A program made the translations under genes and the position numbers. DNA of 64,000 nucleotides from Aliihoeflea aestuarii (lineage in GTDB: Bacteria > Pseudomonadota > Alphaproteobacteria > Rhizobiales > Rhizobiaceae): positions 1-64,000 of the forward strand of contig NZ_JAAAMK010000003.1 of NCBI RefSeq assembly GCF_024105665.1. Reading direction: 5' to 3'. Below are positions 17,209 through 26,154 of the stretch, in pieces. Each line of letters starts with the position of its first letter. The first letter of the stretch is position 1. The notes below the pieces were generated by a model, which saw only the letters and a list, made by a program, of their open reading frames with translations, had not been told where the DNA came from and ran no database searches.

Positions 17209-19494
17209 TCAGTCGTAGAGAACGCAGGCCACCTTGTGCCCGTCTTCGAGCTTGCGGATCGGTGGCGGCTCTTTCTTTTCAAAGCCGACATGAATGTTAG
17301 TGCCGCGCGGCTCGATCCGCGCCACCTCGGCAAGCGCCGGGCTGCGGACGGTCAGGATCGACATGACCTCGTCGGCCGCAGCCGCCGCATCGCCCTTCAC
17401 CTCGATCAAGATGTCGAGACCCTCGACCGTGGCCTTGCCGAGATGCGCCGGCGCGTCGCCTTCGATCGTCCGCAAATCGAGCGCCGACTTCACGTCACGC
17501 CCTTCCCAGCCGCAGACGGGCGTCGCCAGCGGGCATCTTGTGTGGAACCGGCAGCCATTCGGCGGCTCGATCGCGCTCGGAATCTCGCCGGCCGCCTCGA
17601 GCGGCGGCTTGACGATATCCGGATCGGGTTCCGGGCTCGCATCGAGCAAAAGCCGCGTATAGGGGTGCAGACGCTTGGAGATGACGTCTTCGGTCGGCCC
17701 CATCTCGACGATCTGGCCGAGATACATGATCGCCGTGCGGTCCGCGACGTAGCGGATCGTCGGCAGGTCATGGCTGACATAGACGAAGGAGATGCCGAGT
17801 TCCTCGCGAAAGCGGCGCATGAGGTTGAGGACGCCCGCGCGGATCGACACGTCGAGCATCGAAACAGGCTCGTCGGCGACGATGAAGCTTGGTTCCAGCA
17901 CGATCGCGCGCGCGATGGCAACGCGCTGGCGCTGGCCGCCAGACAATTCGTGTGGGAACCGCTCCAGATAGGTCTCGGCCGGCTTGAGACCGGCACGCTC
18001 CAGCGCCTGACGCACACGCAGCTTCAAATCCTTGCCTTTGGCGAGACCATGGATCGTCAACGGCTCGCCGACGATATCGGCGATGGTGAAGCGCGGGTTG
18101 AGCGTTTGATACGGGTCCTGAAAGACCATCTGCGCCGAGCGGCGGAACGCCTTCAGATCCTTGCCCTTGAGATGCGCAACATCGCTGCCCGCGAAACGGA
18201 TTTCGCCTTCGGTCGCATCCTGAAGCTTGACCAGCATCTCGCCGGTCGTCGTCTTGCCCGAACCGGATTCACCGGCAAGCCCGAGGATTTCACCAGCCTT
18301 CAATTCGAAATCGATGCCGTCGACGGCATGGACCTTACGGTCTTCCTTCTTCGAAAATGACGACAGGAAGCCGCCGGCGACAGGGAAATGGCGCTTCAGG
18401 CCGCGCACTTCGATGACATTGCCTTCGCCGATGTCGTCGGCGGGCGAATTGATCGCGCTGGCGATTTCGCCAAGCCGCTGGCCGACCTTTGCCCATGTCT
18501 CGTTGCGCGCGGAGATCGCGCGGAATTCCTCGGCCTTTTCGGGAAAATGGCAAGCTGTCGCGTGATCGCCGCCAACATTGTGGAAGGCGGGCGCCTCGGC
18601 GATGCAACGCTCCTGCGCAAACGGGCAGCGCGCGGCGAAGCGGCATCCCGTCGGCGGGTCAAGCAGGTTGGGCGGCGTACCGGGGATCGAGATCAGTTCG
18701 CGCTGCGCCCCTTCCAGCGTCGGGAACGCGTTGGTCAGGCCCATCGTATAGGGGTGGGCGGGCGCGCGGAATACGGTGCGGACCGGGCCGGTCTCGACGA
18801 TCTTGCCGCCATACATGACAGCGACGCGATCACAGGTCTGAACCACGACGGAAATGTCATGCGTGATGAACAGCAGCGACATGCCGCGCTCGCGGCGCAA
18901 CTTGCCGAGGCGCGCGAGAATCTGCGCCTGCGTGACCACGTCGAGCGCGGTCGTCGGCTCGTCGGCGATGACGAGCGCCGGATCGAGCGCCATCGCCATG
19001 GCGATGATGGCGCGCTGCTTCATGCCTCCCGACATTTCATGCGGATAGGCCGACAGGCGCGACGGATCGATGCCGACCGCGCGGAACAGCGTCTCGCCAT
19101 GCGCCCAGGCATCCTTTTTGTCGATCTGGATATGGGCCTGCATGGCCTCCACGATCTGGTCGCCGACACGGTAGACGGGATCGAGCGCGTTCATCGCCGC
19201 CTGGCTGATCCAGGCGATATCCTTCCAGCGAACCTTGCGCATCTCTTCTTCGGAAAGCGGCACGAGGTCCCGACCTGAAAAGCGGATCGAGCCGGCGGCC
19301 ACGTCTCCGTTCGGCGGGAGCAGCCGCAGCATGCCCTTGGCGGCCGTCGTCTTGCCGCAGCCGGATTCGCCGACCAGTCCGAGCGATTCGCCCGGCCGGA
19401 TCGAAAAGTCGATGCCGTCCACCGCCCGCACCGGCCCTGCGCCGGTGCGATAGTGGATGGCGAGGTCTTTCACGTCGAGAAGCGGTTCGGTCAT
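17209..19494 (-). CDS. Fused OppD-OppF-type ABC ATPase with C-terminal extension
   Basis: A 761-aa protein holding both ATPases of a peptide importer. The first half has Walker A GESGCGKT (42-49), signature MSGGMKQRA, Walker B VIADEPTTALD and the OppD C-terminal Fe-S-like Cys cluster (CRFAARCPFAQERC). After a linker, the second half (from about 395) has GESGSGKT, LSGGQRQRVAIARA and FIVADEPVSMLD. In OppF the final Cys motif is compact; here about 75 residues lie between PVCGWEGRD and the closing DGHKVACVLYD. The start ATG (19494) overlaps the permease stop by 4 nt. The open frame upstream of 19494 is antiparallel noise inside the permease gene. Confidence 0.93.
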   Translation of the reverse strand: MTEPLLDVKDLAIHYRTGAGPVRAVDGIDFSIRPGESLGLVGESGCGKTTAAKGMLRLLPPNGDVAAGSIRFSGRDLVPLSEEEMRKVRWKDIAWISQAAMNALDPVYRVGDQIVEAMQAHIQIDKKDAWAHGETLFRAVGIDPSRLSAYPHEMSGGMKQRAIIAMAMALDPALVIADEPTTALDVVTQAQILARLGKLRRERGMSLLFITHDISVVVQTCDRVAVMYGGKIVETGPVRTVFRAPAHPYTMGLTNAFPTLEGAQRELISIPGTPPNLLDPPTGCRFAARCPFAQERCIAEAPAFHNVGGDHATACHFPEKAEEFRAISARNETWAKVGQRLGEIASAINSPADDIGEGNVIEVRGLKRHFPVAGGFLSSFSKKEDRKVHAVDGIDFELKAGEILGLAGESGSGKTTTGEMLVKLQDATEGEIRFAGSDVAHLKGKDLKAFRRSAQMVFQDPYQTLNPRFTIADIVGEPLTIHGLAKGKDLKLRVRQALERAGLKPAETYLERFPHELSGGQRQRVAIARAIVLEPSFIVADEPVSMLDVSIRAGVLNLMRRFREELGISFVYVSHDLPTIRYVADRTAIMYLGQIVEMGPTEDVISKRLHPYTRLLLDASPEPDPDIVKPPLEAAGEIPSAIEPPNGCRFHTRCPLATPVCGWEGRDVKSALDLRTIEGDAPAHLGKATVEGLDILIEVKGDAAAAADEVMSILTVRSPALAEVARIEPRGTNIHVGFEKKEPPPIRKLEDGHKVACVLYD

Positions 19495-21230
19495 TGGCGC
19501 GCCCTCAGTCGCGGATTGGCGATGAGTTCGAGCGACCGCGAGATGAAGAACACGGACAGCACCGTCGTCATGATGAAGAAACCGGGCGGCAGGTTCCACC
19601 ACCAGGCGGTCCGCCACGCGCCCGAAAGACGCGCATTGTGCAGGATGCCGCCCCACGAGATCGATTGCGGCGGCCCGAGTCCGAGGAACGACAATGTTGC
19701 CTCCGCGATGATCGACACGCCGACGATGATGGCGAGTTCGAGGAAGACGAGCGGCATCACGTTCGGAAAGATGTGGAGATACATGATCCGCAGATCGGAC
19801 GCGCCGGCGACCCGCGCGGCCTTCACGAAGGGCCGCTCGCGCAGCGACAGCACCTGACTTCGGATCAGTCGCGCCACCGTCCGCCATGTGAGCAGCGATA
19901 CGGCGAGGATGACGATCAGCAGGCTCGGCTCGAACAGGAGCACCAGGATCAGTGCGAACGGTTCGAACGGAATGCCGTACATCACGTCCACCGTGCGCAT
20001 CAGCACCGTTTCGGTGCGGCCGCGATAATAGCCGGCGACGAGGCCGACATTGGTGCCGATCAGCACGACGAGCGCCGCCCCCAGGAAGCCGACGAGAAGC
20101 GCAATGCGCGAGCCGTGGACGTTCTGGCTGAAGAGGTCGCGGCCCAGATGATCGGTGCCGAACCAATGGTCGGCGCTCGGCGGGGCGAGCCGGTTGACGA
20201 AGCGGTCGGAGCCGAGCGCGAGGATGTCGTCACCGGCGACCAGAAGCGCGCGCAGATGACGTTCGCTCTCGGCCGGCACGCGCAGCCATTCCCCGCCGTC
20301 ATGCTCGATGATGATGCCGTTACGGCCGACCGCAACCGCGCGTCCGTCGTCGCCGACCCAGCCGGCGCGCAGCGCGCGGGTGTCCGGTGTCGTGTCCTCT
20401 GCCCAGCGCTCTCCGGGCGCTGTGCGGCGCACCGCCGTGCCGCGCTCGCCGACCGCGATCGCTTGCCCGTTGGGCGAAATGTGTAGGCCGTTCAATTCGC
20501 GCTGTGTGCCGAGCCGTTCAAGTTCGGCTTCGCCCGTCTGCGGATCATAACGGATCGCAAGGCCGCGATCGCCGACGGCCAGCAGTGTACCGTCCGCATC
20601 GCGCTGCACCGCGTTGAGCGCGAAGCCGCGCCCGACCGGGCTTTCGATCTCCGTGACCGAAGGCGTGCCGGCAAGATCGAGCAGCCAAAGCTCCTCGCCG
20701 CCCCCGACGATCAGTGCGGAATTTTCATCGACCCATGCGGCGGAGCGCAGATGGGCGGAAGCGGGTGCATCGACGGACGTCCATCCGGTGCCGTCGAGAA
20801 GCGCGATCGTGCCGTCCGAACCGACGACCAGCGCGCGGCCGTCCTCAGCTATCGCGACACCGTTCAAATCGACGATTTGCGGGAAGCCGATCACGTCCCA
20901 GCCATCCGGGCCGTACCGATAGACGGTGCCCTGACGGCCGACCGCGATGCCGTTTCCGGCACCGTCGTCGTCGGCTGCCTGAATGGCGTATTCGCCGAGC
21001 GACGGCGACAGGCTCCAGTTGATCGCGCCGCCCTCGCCCGCTTCGCGCACGAGCACGGATGCGTCCTCGACCTCGTTGATGGCATTCGGATCGTGAGGCG
21101 ACAACAGGGGCGCGGCGAGCGCCATGGCGACGATGACGGATAGGACCGCCAGCCCGATGACGGCGAGCCGGTCGGCCAGAACCAGACGAAGCGGCTTGGC
21201 GGCGCTCCTGATAGCGGAAGGCACGATCAT
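19491..21230 (-). CDS. DppC/OppC-type permease with a large beta-propeller-like periplasmic insertion
   Basis: A 579-aa permease, about twice the usual 280-300 aa. Residues 1-50 give the N-terminal tail and first membrane helix, ending SPHDPNAINE. The canonical protein resumes at 349 with PPSADHWFGTDHLGRDLFS and continues with five helices and the EAA loop (FVKAARVAGASD). Between them, about 52-347 form seven repeats of 38-44 residues, each with a VGxxG-like turn: AVGRQG 96, VVGSDG 135, IVGGGE 174, AVGDRG 218, AVGERG 259, AVGRNG 300, ALGSDR 338. This spacing suggests a seven-bladed propeller (Ycf48/WD/BNR-like) facing the periplasm. The frame is intact and both junctions are overlapping (ATGA). 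Confidence 0.92.
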   Translation of the reverse strand: MIVPSAIRSAAKPLRLVLADRLAVIGLAVLSVIVAMALAAPLLSPHDPNAINEVEDASVLVREAGEGGAINWSLSPSLGEYAIQAADDDGAGNGIAVGRQGTVYRYGPDGWDVIGFPQIVDLNGVAIAEDGRALVVGSDGTIALLDGTGWTSVDAPASAHLRSAAWVDENSALIVGGGEELWLLDLAGTPSVTEIESPVGRGFALNAVQRDADGTLLAVGDRGLAIRYDPQTGEAELERLGTQRELNGLHISPNGQAIAVGERGTAVRRTAPGERWAEDTTPDTRALRAGWVGDDGRAVAVGRNGIIIEHDGGEWLRVPAESERHLRALLVAGDDILALGSDRFVNRLAPPSADHWFGTDHLGRDLFSQNVHGSRIALLVGFLGAALVVLIGTNVGLVAGYYRGRTETVLMRTVDVMYGIPFEPFALILVLLFEPSLLIVILAVSLLTWRTVARLIRSQVLSLRERPFVKAARVAGASDLRIMYLHIFPNVMPLVFLELAIIVGVSIIAEATLSFLGLGPPQSISWGGILHNARLSGAWRTAWWWNLPPGFFIMTTVLSVFFISRSLELIANPRLRARQ

Positions 21231-22204
21231 TTGAAGCTCACGCGTGGGTCGAGCGTCGAATAGAGGATATCGACGAGAAGATTGAGGGAGATCACGAAGG
21301 CGGCCATGACGAGGAAGCTCGCCTGCGCCAGCGGGAAGTCGGAGGTGCGCACCGCGCTCAGGATTTCACGGCCAAGACCCGGCCATGAGAACACGACCTC
21401 GACCACGACCTGACCGCCCGCAGCAAGGCCGATCGTGACGGCAAGCTGCGTGACGACGGGCAGGAGCGCGTTGCGCGCGGCGTGGTTGTAGAGAATGCGC
21501 CGCTCGGGCAGGCCCTTGGCGCGCGCCATCTCGATGAAATCCTCGCCATAGACCTCCAGCATCGTGTTGCGCATGATCAAAAGCGGCGAGCCGAGATAGT
21601 AGAGCGCGACGACGATGGCCGGCAGCGTCAGGTGCCACAGGAAGTCGAGCGTCGTGATCTTGTCGAAGAAGCCGGTGCTCGTATAGGGCAGCGTGCGCAT
21701 TCCGCTGGTCGGGGCAAGACCGAGCATCACGCCGAAGACGAGAATGCCGATCATGCCGGTCCAGAACATCGGCGCGGAGCGGAACATCAGCCCGGCGAAG
21801 ATGCCGACCGTGTCGGCGCGGGTGCCGCGACGCCAGGACAGCCACGCGCCGAGCGGCACGCCGATGAGATAGGCGATCAGGATTGCCGTCACCATCAGCA
21901 CCATCGTGTTGCCGAGCCGCTCCCAGATGATGTCGGCGACCGGTGCGCGATAGTGGAAGGAATAGCCGAAATCGCCCTGCACGGCGTTTTGCAGGAAGAG
22001 CAGATATTGCCGCCACAGGGGTTGGTCGAGGCCGAAGCTCTGGCGCACCATTTCACGCTGTTCGGGGCTGAGGCCCTCGGCGACGAGCGCGGTCGTCGGG
22101 TCCGGCAGCCCCCACCGGAACAGGAAGAACAGGAGCGTCGCGATGATGAAGAGCGAGACCAGTGCCTGGAAGGCACGGCGGATCAAATAGCTACGGCGGT
22201 TCAT
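21227..22204 (-). CDS. DppB/OppB-type ABC permease
   Basis: A 325-aa inner-membrane permease of the peptide/nickel importer family with six helices. The N-terminal helix (YLIRRAFQALVSLFIIATLLFF) and SFGLDQPLWRQYLLFL are typical of the B subunit, as is the EAA loop FIEMARAKGLPERRIL. Length is normal, unlike its partner permease. It probably pairs with the insertion-bearing DppC-type subunit, to which it is coupled by an ATGA overlap at 21227-21230. Confidence 0.94.
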   Translation of the reverse strand: MNRRSYLIRRAFQALVSLFIIATLLFFLFRWGLPDPTTALVAEGLSPEQREMVRQSFGLDQPLWRQYLLFLQNAVQGDFGYSFHYRAPVADIIWERLGNTMVLMVTAILIAYLIGVPLGAWLSWRRGTRADTVGIFAGLMFRSAPMFWTGMIGILVFGVMLGLAPTSGMRTLPYTSTGFFDKITTLDFLWHLTLPAIVVALYYLGSPLLIMRNTMLEVYGEDFIEMARAKGLPERRILYNHAARNALLPVVTQLAVTIGLAAGGQVVVEVVFSWPGLGREILSAVRTSDFPLAQASFLVMAAFVISLNLLVDILYSTLDPRVSFK

Positions 22205-22228
22205 GTTCCGGCCTTGCGCAAATGGCTT

Positions 22229-22260
22229 GCGACCCGCCGCAAGGAGATGCGGCGGGTCGC
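22229..22260 (-). terminator. Intercistronic hairpin between binding protein and permease genes
   Basis: A perfect 12-bp inverted repeat (22229-22240 with 22249-22260) with an 8-nt loop and no T-run on either side. It lies 17 nt after the binding-protein stop. Such hairpins commonly protect the upstream mRNA 3' end or attenuate transcription, so binding protein is made in excess over permease. Role is inferred. Confidence 0.6.
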
Positions 22261-22277
22261 GCAGTCAGCGTTCAGGA

Positions 22278-23891
22278 TTACTTGACGAGGCGGCCTTCAC
22301 CGTCCCACGAATACCCGGCTTCCTCGAGCGCGGCGCGCGCCGCATCCATGTCGTACTCGAACTGCTCGACGAAAGGCGCGCTCCAGAAGGCGTTAACCGG
22401 CGCGATGATCGAGTGTCCGACCTCGCCGCGACCGTCGAGGAGCACATTCACCATGCGCTCGCGATCCATCGCCTGCGTCAGAGCGCGCCGCACCTCGCGG
22501 TCGTCGAACGGCTCGCGCTTGGTGTTGAAGGTCATGTGATAGTATCCGAAATCCGGCACCGTCACGACCGTCAGGTCGTCCTGCTGCTCGGCAAGCGGAA
22601 TCTGCCCGGCTTCCATGCGCCAGGCGGTCATGTCGATCGCGCCGGTCTGAAGACCCGTGAACACGCCTTCCATGTCGGCATAGATCACGAACTCGACACC
22701 ATCGACGGCGATTTCGTCGGCGTGGAAATGATCCTCGTTTTTCGCCAGCGACATGATCTCGCCGCGGCTGTAGGCGTCATACTTGAACGGCCCGGAACCG
22801 ATATTCGGGATCTGGTCCGGCGTCAGTTCGCCGGGGTTCTCGATATCGGCCCACAGATGTTCGGGCAGGATCGAAATCTGCGACAGCGCGATATTCGCGA
22901 AGGACGCGGACGGCTCGGACAGGTTGAAACGAACGGTCAGGTCACCCGTGGCCTCGACATTTTCGAGCGAGTCCAGATAGGCATCGAAATAGGCGTAGCT
23001 CTGGCTCTTGTAGTAATTGAAGGTGAAGGCGACGTCCTCGGCCGTGACCGGCTCGCCGTCATGGAAGGTCAGGCCCTCGCGCAGCGTGACGTCGATCGTC
23101 GTGTCGTCGACGGCTTCGACGGATGCGGCCATCCAGTTGATCGGCTCGACATCCGGCGACAGGCGAATGAGGCGGTCGTAATAAAGGCGCATCCACTTCC
23201 AGCCCCAGACCGAAGTCGAGGCGAGCGGGTTGAGATTGTCCGGCTCCTGCGGGCCGCCGATACGCAAGGTCTGACGATCCGTCAGCGGGCGGGCCTGCAT
23301 CGGACCCCATTCAGAGTAAAGCCCTTCGCCGGCCATCGCCTCCATGCCCTCGAAGGCCGCGTTGTTGTAGGCCACGACCTCGTCGCGGTAGAACAGCACG
23401 ATCACCGGCGCATCGGGAACGTAGAGCTCCTGCATCTGCTGCACGAGTTCCTGTCGTGCCTCCACGTCGAATTCCTGCGACTGGCGCGTGAAGAGTTCGT
23501 CATATTCGGGATTGTGGTAGCCGCCCGGATTGTTGCCGCCCGGCTCGGACTGGCGCGAATCCAGCGTCCCCAGGAAGAACTGCGGATCGAGACGGTCGAC
23601 GCGGCCCGACCAGCCGATGATCGTCGCGTCGAAATCCTGCTGGTCGTAGAAGCGACCGAGAAGGGTCGAGAACTCCGTCGGCTGGACGTTGACCTCGAGC
23701 CCCAGTTCGCGCCATGCCTCGGCGACGATGAAGGCCGCCTCGTAACGGATCGGGTCGTAGGCTTCGGTCGTGGTTGCGATCGTCACCGCGGGAACGCGTT
23801 CCTGAGCATTGCCCGGCGCCGCAAATGCAGCCGTCAGCGCAGTCGAAACAAGCAGACCGAAACCAATCCGTCGCGAACGTGACATCATCAT
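22278..23891 (-). CDS. Peptide-type ABC substrate-binding protein (SBP_5) with circularly permuted order
   Basis: A 537-aa exported protein (signal to NAQ near 30). In the SBP_5 family the mature N-terminus carries a motif like LRIGGPQEPDNLNP, then LREGLTFHDGEPVTAEDVAFTF, then the segment ending AALEEAGYSWDGEGRL, and the chain finishes with a lobe I segment. Here the order is reversed: residues 31-200 (VPAVTIATT, AEAWRELGLEVNVQ, DFDATIIGWSG, GYHNPEYDELF, DAPVIVLFYRDEVVAYN) match the usual C-terminal third, and 205-537 match the usual N-terminal two thirds, ending at GYSWDGEGRLVK. This is a circular permutation. The start at 23891 has GGAGAGGG 5 nt upstream. First gene of the operon. Confidence 0.9.
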   Translation of the reverse strand: MMMSRSRRIGFGLLVSTALTAAFAAPGNAQERVPAVTIATTTEAYDPIRYEAAFIVAEAWRELGLEVNVQPTEFSTLLGRFYDQQDFDATIIGWSGRVDRLDPQFFLGTLDSRQSEPGGNNPGGYHNPEYDELFTRQSQEFDVEARQELVQQMQELYVPDAPVIVLFYRDEVVAYNNAAFEGMEAMAGEGLYSEWGPMQARPLTDRQTLRIGGPQEPDNLNPLASTSVWGWKWMRLYYDRLIRLSPDVEPINWMAASVEAVDDTTIDVTLREGLTFHDGEPVTAEDVAFTFNYYKSQSYAYFDAYLDSLENVEATGDLTVRFNLSEPSASFANIALSQISILPEHLWADIENPGELTPDQIPNIGSGPFKYDAYSRGEIMSLAKNEDHFHADEIAVDGVEFVIYADMEGVFTGLQTGAIDMTAWRMEAGQIPLAEQQDDLTVVTVPDFGYYHMTFNTKREPFDDREVRRALTQAMDRERMVNVLLDGRGEVGHSIIAPVNAFWSAPFVEQFEYDMDAARAALEEAGYSWDGEGRLVK

Positions 23892-24143
23892 ATAGACCCT
23901 CTCCATTGGTCGTCAGGTGTTCTTGATATTCGAGGCGTCGTGCGCCTCTTTTTAGAGATTATCCCCAGGAGCCGGACGCTAGAAGAATTGGCCCTACATG
24001 ACAACCTTACCACAGGTTGCATTTGGTGATCGCCCATAGACGCAACGTAATCTGCCTGCACCAGCGGGTTCGTTAGCGTGTGCTTTGCCGGACGGCGACG
24101 ACGATGCTAGGCACCTCGCAGATCACTAACGGGAAGGACGCAC

Positions 24144-25529
24144 ATGACGAAGCAACTCGTCGACGACCGGCTTGCGCAGATTTTCGAGCATATCGATTCG
24201 AACCGGGACAGCTTTATTTCACGCCTTATCGACTATGTCCGGCATCCCTCGATCAGCGCGCACGATATCGGCATCCGCGAAGTCGCCGATATGCTGGTCG
24301 GCATGCTCGGGAAACTCGGCATGGAAGCCGAGGCCGTCGAGACCGAGGGCCATCCGATGGTCGTCGCGCGGCGCGGCGACCGCAAGGACGTGCCGACCGT
24401 CATGCTTTACGGGCATTACGACGTGCAGCCGCCCGAACCGCTCGAAGCCTGGGTCAGCCCGCCCTTCGAGCCGACAATCCGGGACGGTCGTATCTATGCG
24501 CGCGGCGTCGGCGACAACAAGGGCCAGCACTTCGCGCAGCTTCTGGCGATCGAATCCTGGCTCACTGTTCATGGCGATCTGCCCTGCAACATCATCGTGC
24601 TGCTCGAGGGCGAAGAGGAGATCGGTTCGCCGCACATCGCCGAATTCGCCCGCAAGCACCGCGACCGGCTGAAGGCCGATCTCGTCATAACCGCCGACGG
24701 TCCGTTGCACATTTCGGGCCGGCCGATCGTCACCTTCGGCGTGCGCGGCATCGTCAGTTTCGACCTGAAGGCGAAGACCGCCGACCGCGACACGCATTCG
24801 GGCAATTACGGCGGCGTGATGCCGAACGCGATCTGGAAGCTGGTGCATCTTCTCGGCACCATGAAGAACGACGCGGGCGCGATCACCATCGACGGGCTCC
24901 ACGACGACATCATCGCGCCCAGCAATGTCGACCGCGCACGCGCGGCCGATCTACCGCTCGACCTGCCCGAATTCATGAACGAGCTTGGACTTTCCGAACT
25001 CGACGCACCGAAGGACCGTCCGTTCTACGACCGGCTGATGTTCCACCCGACCCTGACGATCAACGGATTGCATGGCGGTTATGGCGGTCCCGGCACCAAG
25101 ACGGTGCTGCCGGCCGAAGCGATCGCCAAATGCGACATGCGCCTTGTCGACGGCATGGACCCGGAAGACGTGTTCGCCAAGGTGGAAGCGCATGTGCGCC
25201 ATCATGCGCCCGACGTCGAATTCATCCGCCACGGCTCGATGCTGCCCTCGAAGACGGCGATCGACACGCCCTATGCCGACGCCATCGTTCAGGGCCTGAC
25301 CGCCGCGCATGGCGTCGAACCGCTGCTCTATCCCGCGCTGGGCGCGAGCGGGCCGGACTATGTCCACACGAAGATTCTCGGCATTCCGGCCTTTTTCGTG
25401 CCTTACGCAAATGCCGACGAGGCCAATCACGCGCCCAACGAGAACCTGACCATCGACTGCTTCATCAACGGCATCAGATCCGGCGCGGCGATGCTGGCAA
25501 AGCTGGGCGCGCTCGGGAAGGCGGGATGA
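24144..25529 (+). CDS. M20 family dipeptidase
   Basis: A 461-aa di-zinc peptidase of the M20/CNDP type, cytosolic (no signal). Metal and catalytic residues: His91 and Asp93 in GHYDVQPP, bridging Asp124 in GVGDNKGQ, and the EGEEEIGS block with the general base Glu around 157-158. A dimerization domain insert follows about 205-360, and a C-terminal metal His lies in NHAPNENL. GGGAAGGA precedes the ATG. It is divergent from the peptide transporter operon by 252 bp, so imported peptides are likely substrates; that link is inferred. Confidence 0.93.
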   Translation: MTKQLVDDRLAQIFEHIDSNRDSFISRLIDYVRHPSISAHDIGIREVADMLVGMLGKLGMEAEAVETEGHPMVVARRGDRKDVPTVMLYGHYDVQPPEPLEAWVSPPFEPTIRDGRIYARGVGDNKGQHFAQLLAIESWLTVHGDLPCNIIVLLEGEEEIGSPHIAEFARKHRDRLKADLVITADGPLHISGRPIVTFGVRGIVSFDLKAKTADRDTHSGNYGGVMPNAIWKLVHLLGTMKNDAGAITIDGLHDDIIAPSNVDRARAADLPLDLPEFMNELGLSELDAPKDRPFYDRLMFHPTLTINGLHGGYGGPGTKTVLPAEAIAKCDMRLVDGMDPEDVFAKVEAHVRHHAPDVEFIRHGSMLPSKTAIDTPYADAIVQGLTAAHGVEPLLYPALGASGPDYVHTKILGIPAFFVPYANADEANHAPNENLTIDCFINGIRSGAAMLAKLGALGKAG

Positions 25530-25671
25530 CGGATGCGACGATCGGCGTTTGAAAGCGCCGTTCATCCGTGCTGAACTGAGCTTCAATGATTCTGGCCGCC
25601 GGCACGCTTGAAGCCGGCGCGACATACCACCACATCAGGCCGAACACGCAGGTTTCAAGGAGAGTTCCCGA

Positions 25672-25992
25672 ATGTCAGCGATCAAGATCGACAAGAACAA
25701 TTTCCAGTCAGACGTGCTGCAGGCGGCCGGGCCGGTGGTCGTGGACTTCTGGGCCGAATGGTGCGGCCCGTGCAAGATGATCGCCCCTGCGCTCGACGAG
25801 ATCGCGACCGAGCTCGACGGCAAGGTGAAGATCGCCAAGGTCAATATCGACGAAAACCCGGAACTTGCCGCACAGTTCGGCGTGCGCTCGATTCCGACGC
25901 TGATGATCTTCAAGGGCGGCGAAGTGGCCGACATGAAGGTCGGCGCGGCTCCGAAGACGGCGCTGTCATCCTGGATCAGCGGCAACGTTTGA
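25672..25992 (+). CDS. trxA: Thioredoxin 1
   Basis: A 106-aa cytosolic dithiol oxidoreductase. Active site WCGPC at 30-34, preceded by VVVDFWAE and followed by the cis-Pro motif RSIPTLMIF. It reduces ribonucleotide reductase and other disulfides. AAGGAGAG lies 9 nt before the ATG. In many Rhizobiales trxA sits between addA and folC; here folC is next but addA is not upstream. A terminator follows directly. Confidence 0.97.
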   Translation: MSAIKIDKNNFQSDVLQAAGPVVVDFWAEWCGPCKMIAPALDEIATELDGKVKIAKVNIDENPELAAQFGVRSIPTLMIFKGGEVADMKVGAAPKTALSSWISGNV

Positions 25993-26012
25993 TTGCCGAT
26001 CGGACCGCAAAC

Positions 26013-26041
26013 CAAAAACCCGGCCTCGCGCCGGGTTTTTT
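26013..26041. terminator. Bidirectional rho-independent terminator after trxA
   Basis: Stem ACCCGGC (26018-26024) pairs with GCCGGGT (26030-26036). T6 follows on the plus strand, and the preceding AAAAA gives a T-run on the minus strand. It can end trxA from the left and folC read-through from the right. Confidence 0.85.
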
Positions 26042-26083
26042 ATGTCGGCCGTGGTTCCGAACCGTCGGTGTGGCGGAACTATC

Positions 26084-26125
26084 GAGGCATGGAACCCCTG
26101 TGCTCGTCACAGGGGTCCATGCCTC
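26084..26125. repeat. Palindromic intergenic repeat, single arm
   Basis: A near-perfect 42-bp palindrome: GAGGCATGGAACCCCTGTG, loop CTCGT, then its complement with one unpaired A. The same core (GGCATGGACCCCTGTGACGAG, CACAGGGG) occurs at 32867-32989, and a variant (CCTGGATTCCTGTG) at 31279-31405. It belongs to a dispersed repeat family common in intergenic regions of Rhizobiales. Confidence 0.8.
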
Positions 26126-26154
26126 AGCATTCCCGATGCATTTCGGCTACAAGA

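Noticed and set aside
23932-23952. A short GAGGCG/CGCCTC hairpin with T-run in the divergent region before the dipeptidase
   Set aside because: The stem is only 6 bp, and no gene on the plus strand ends there. It could be a weak leader structure but not a supported terminator.
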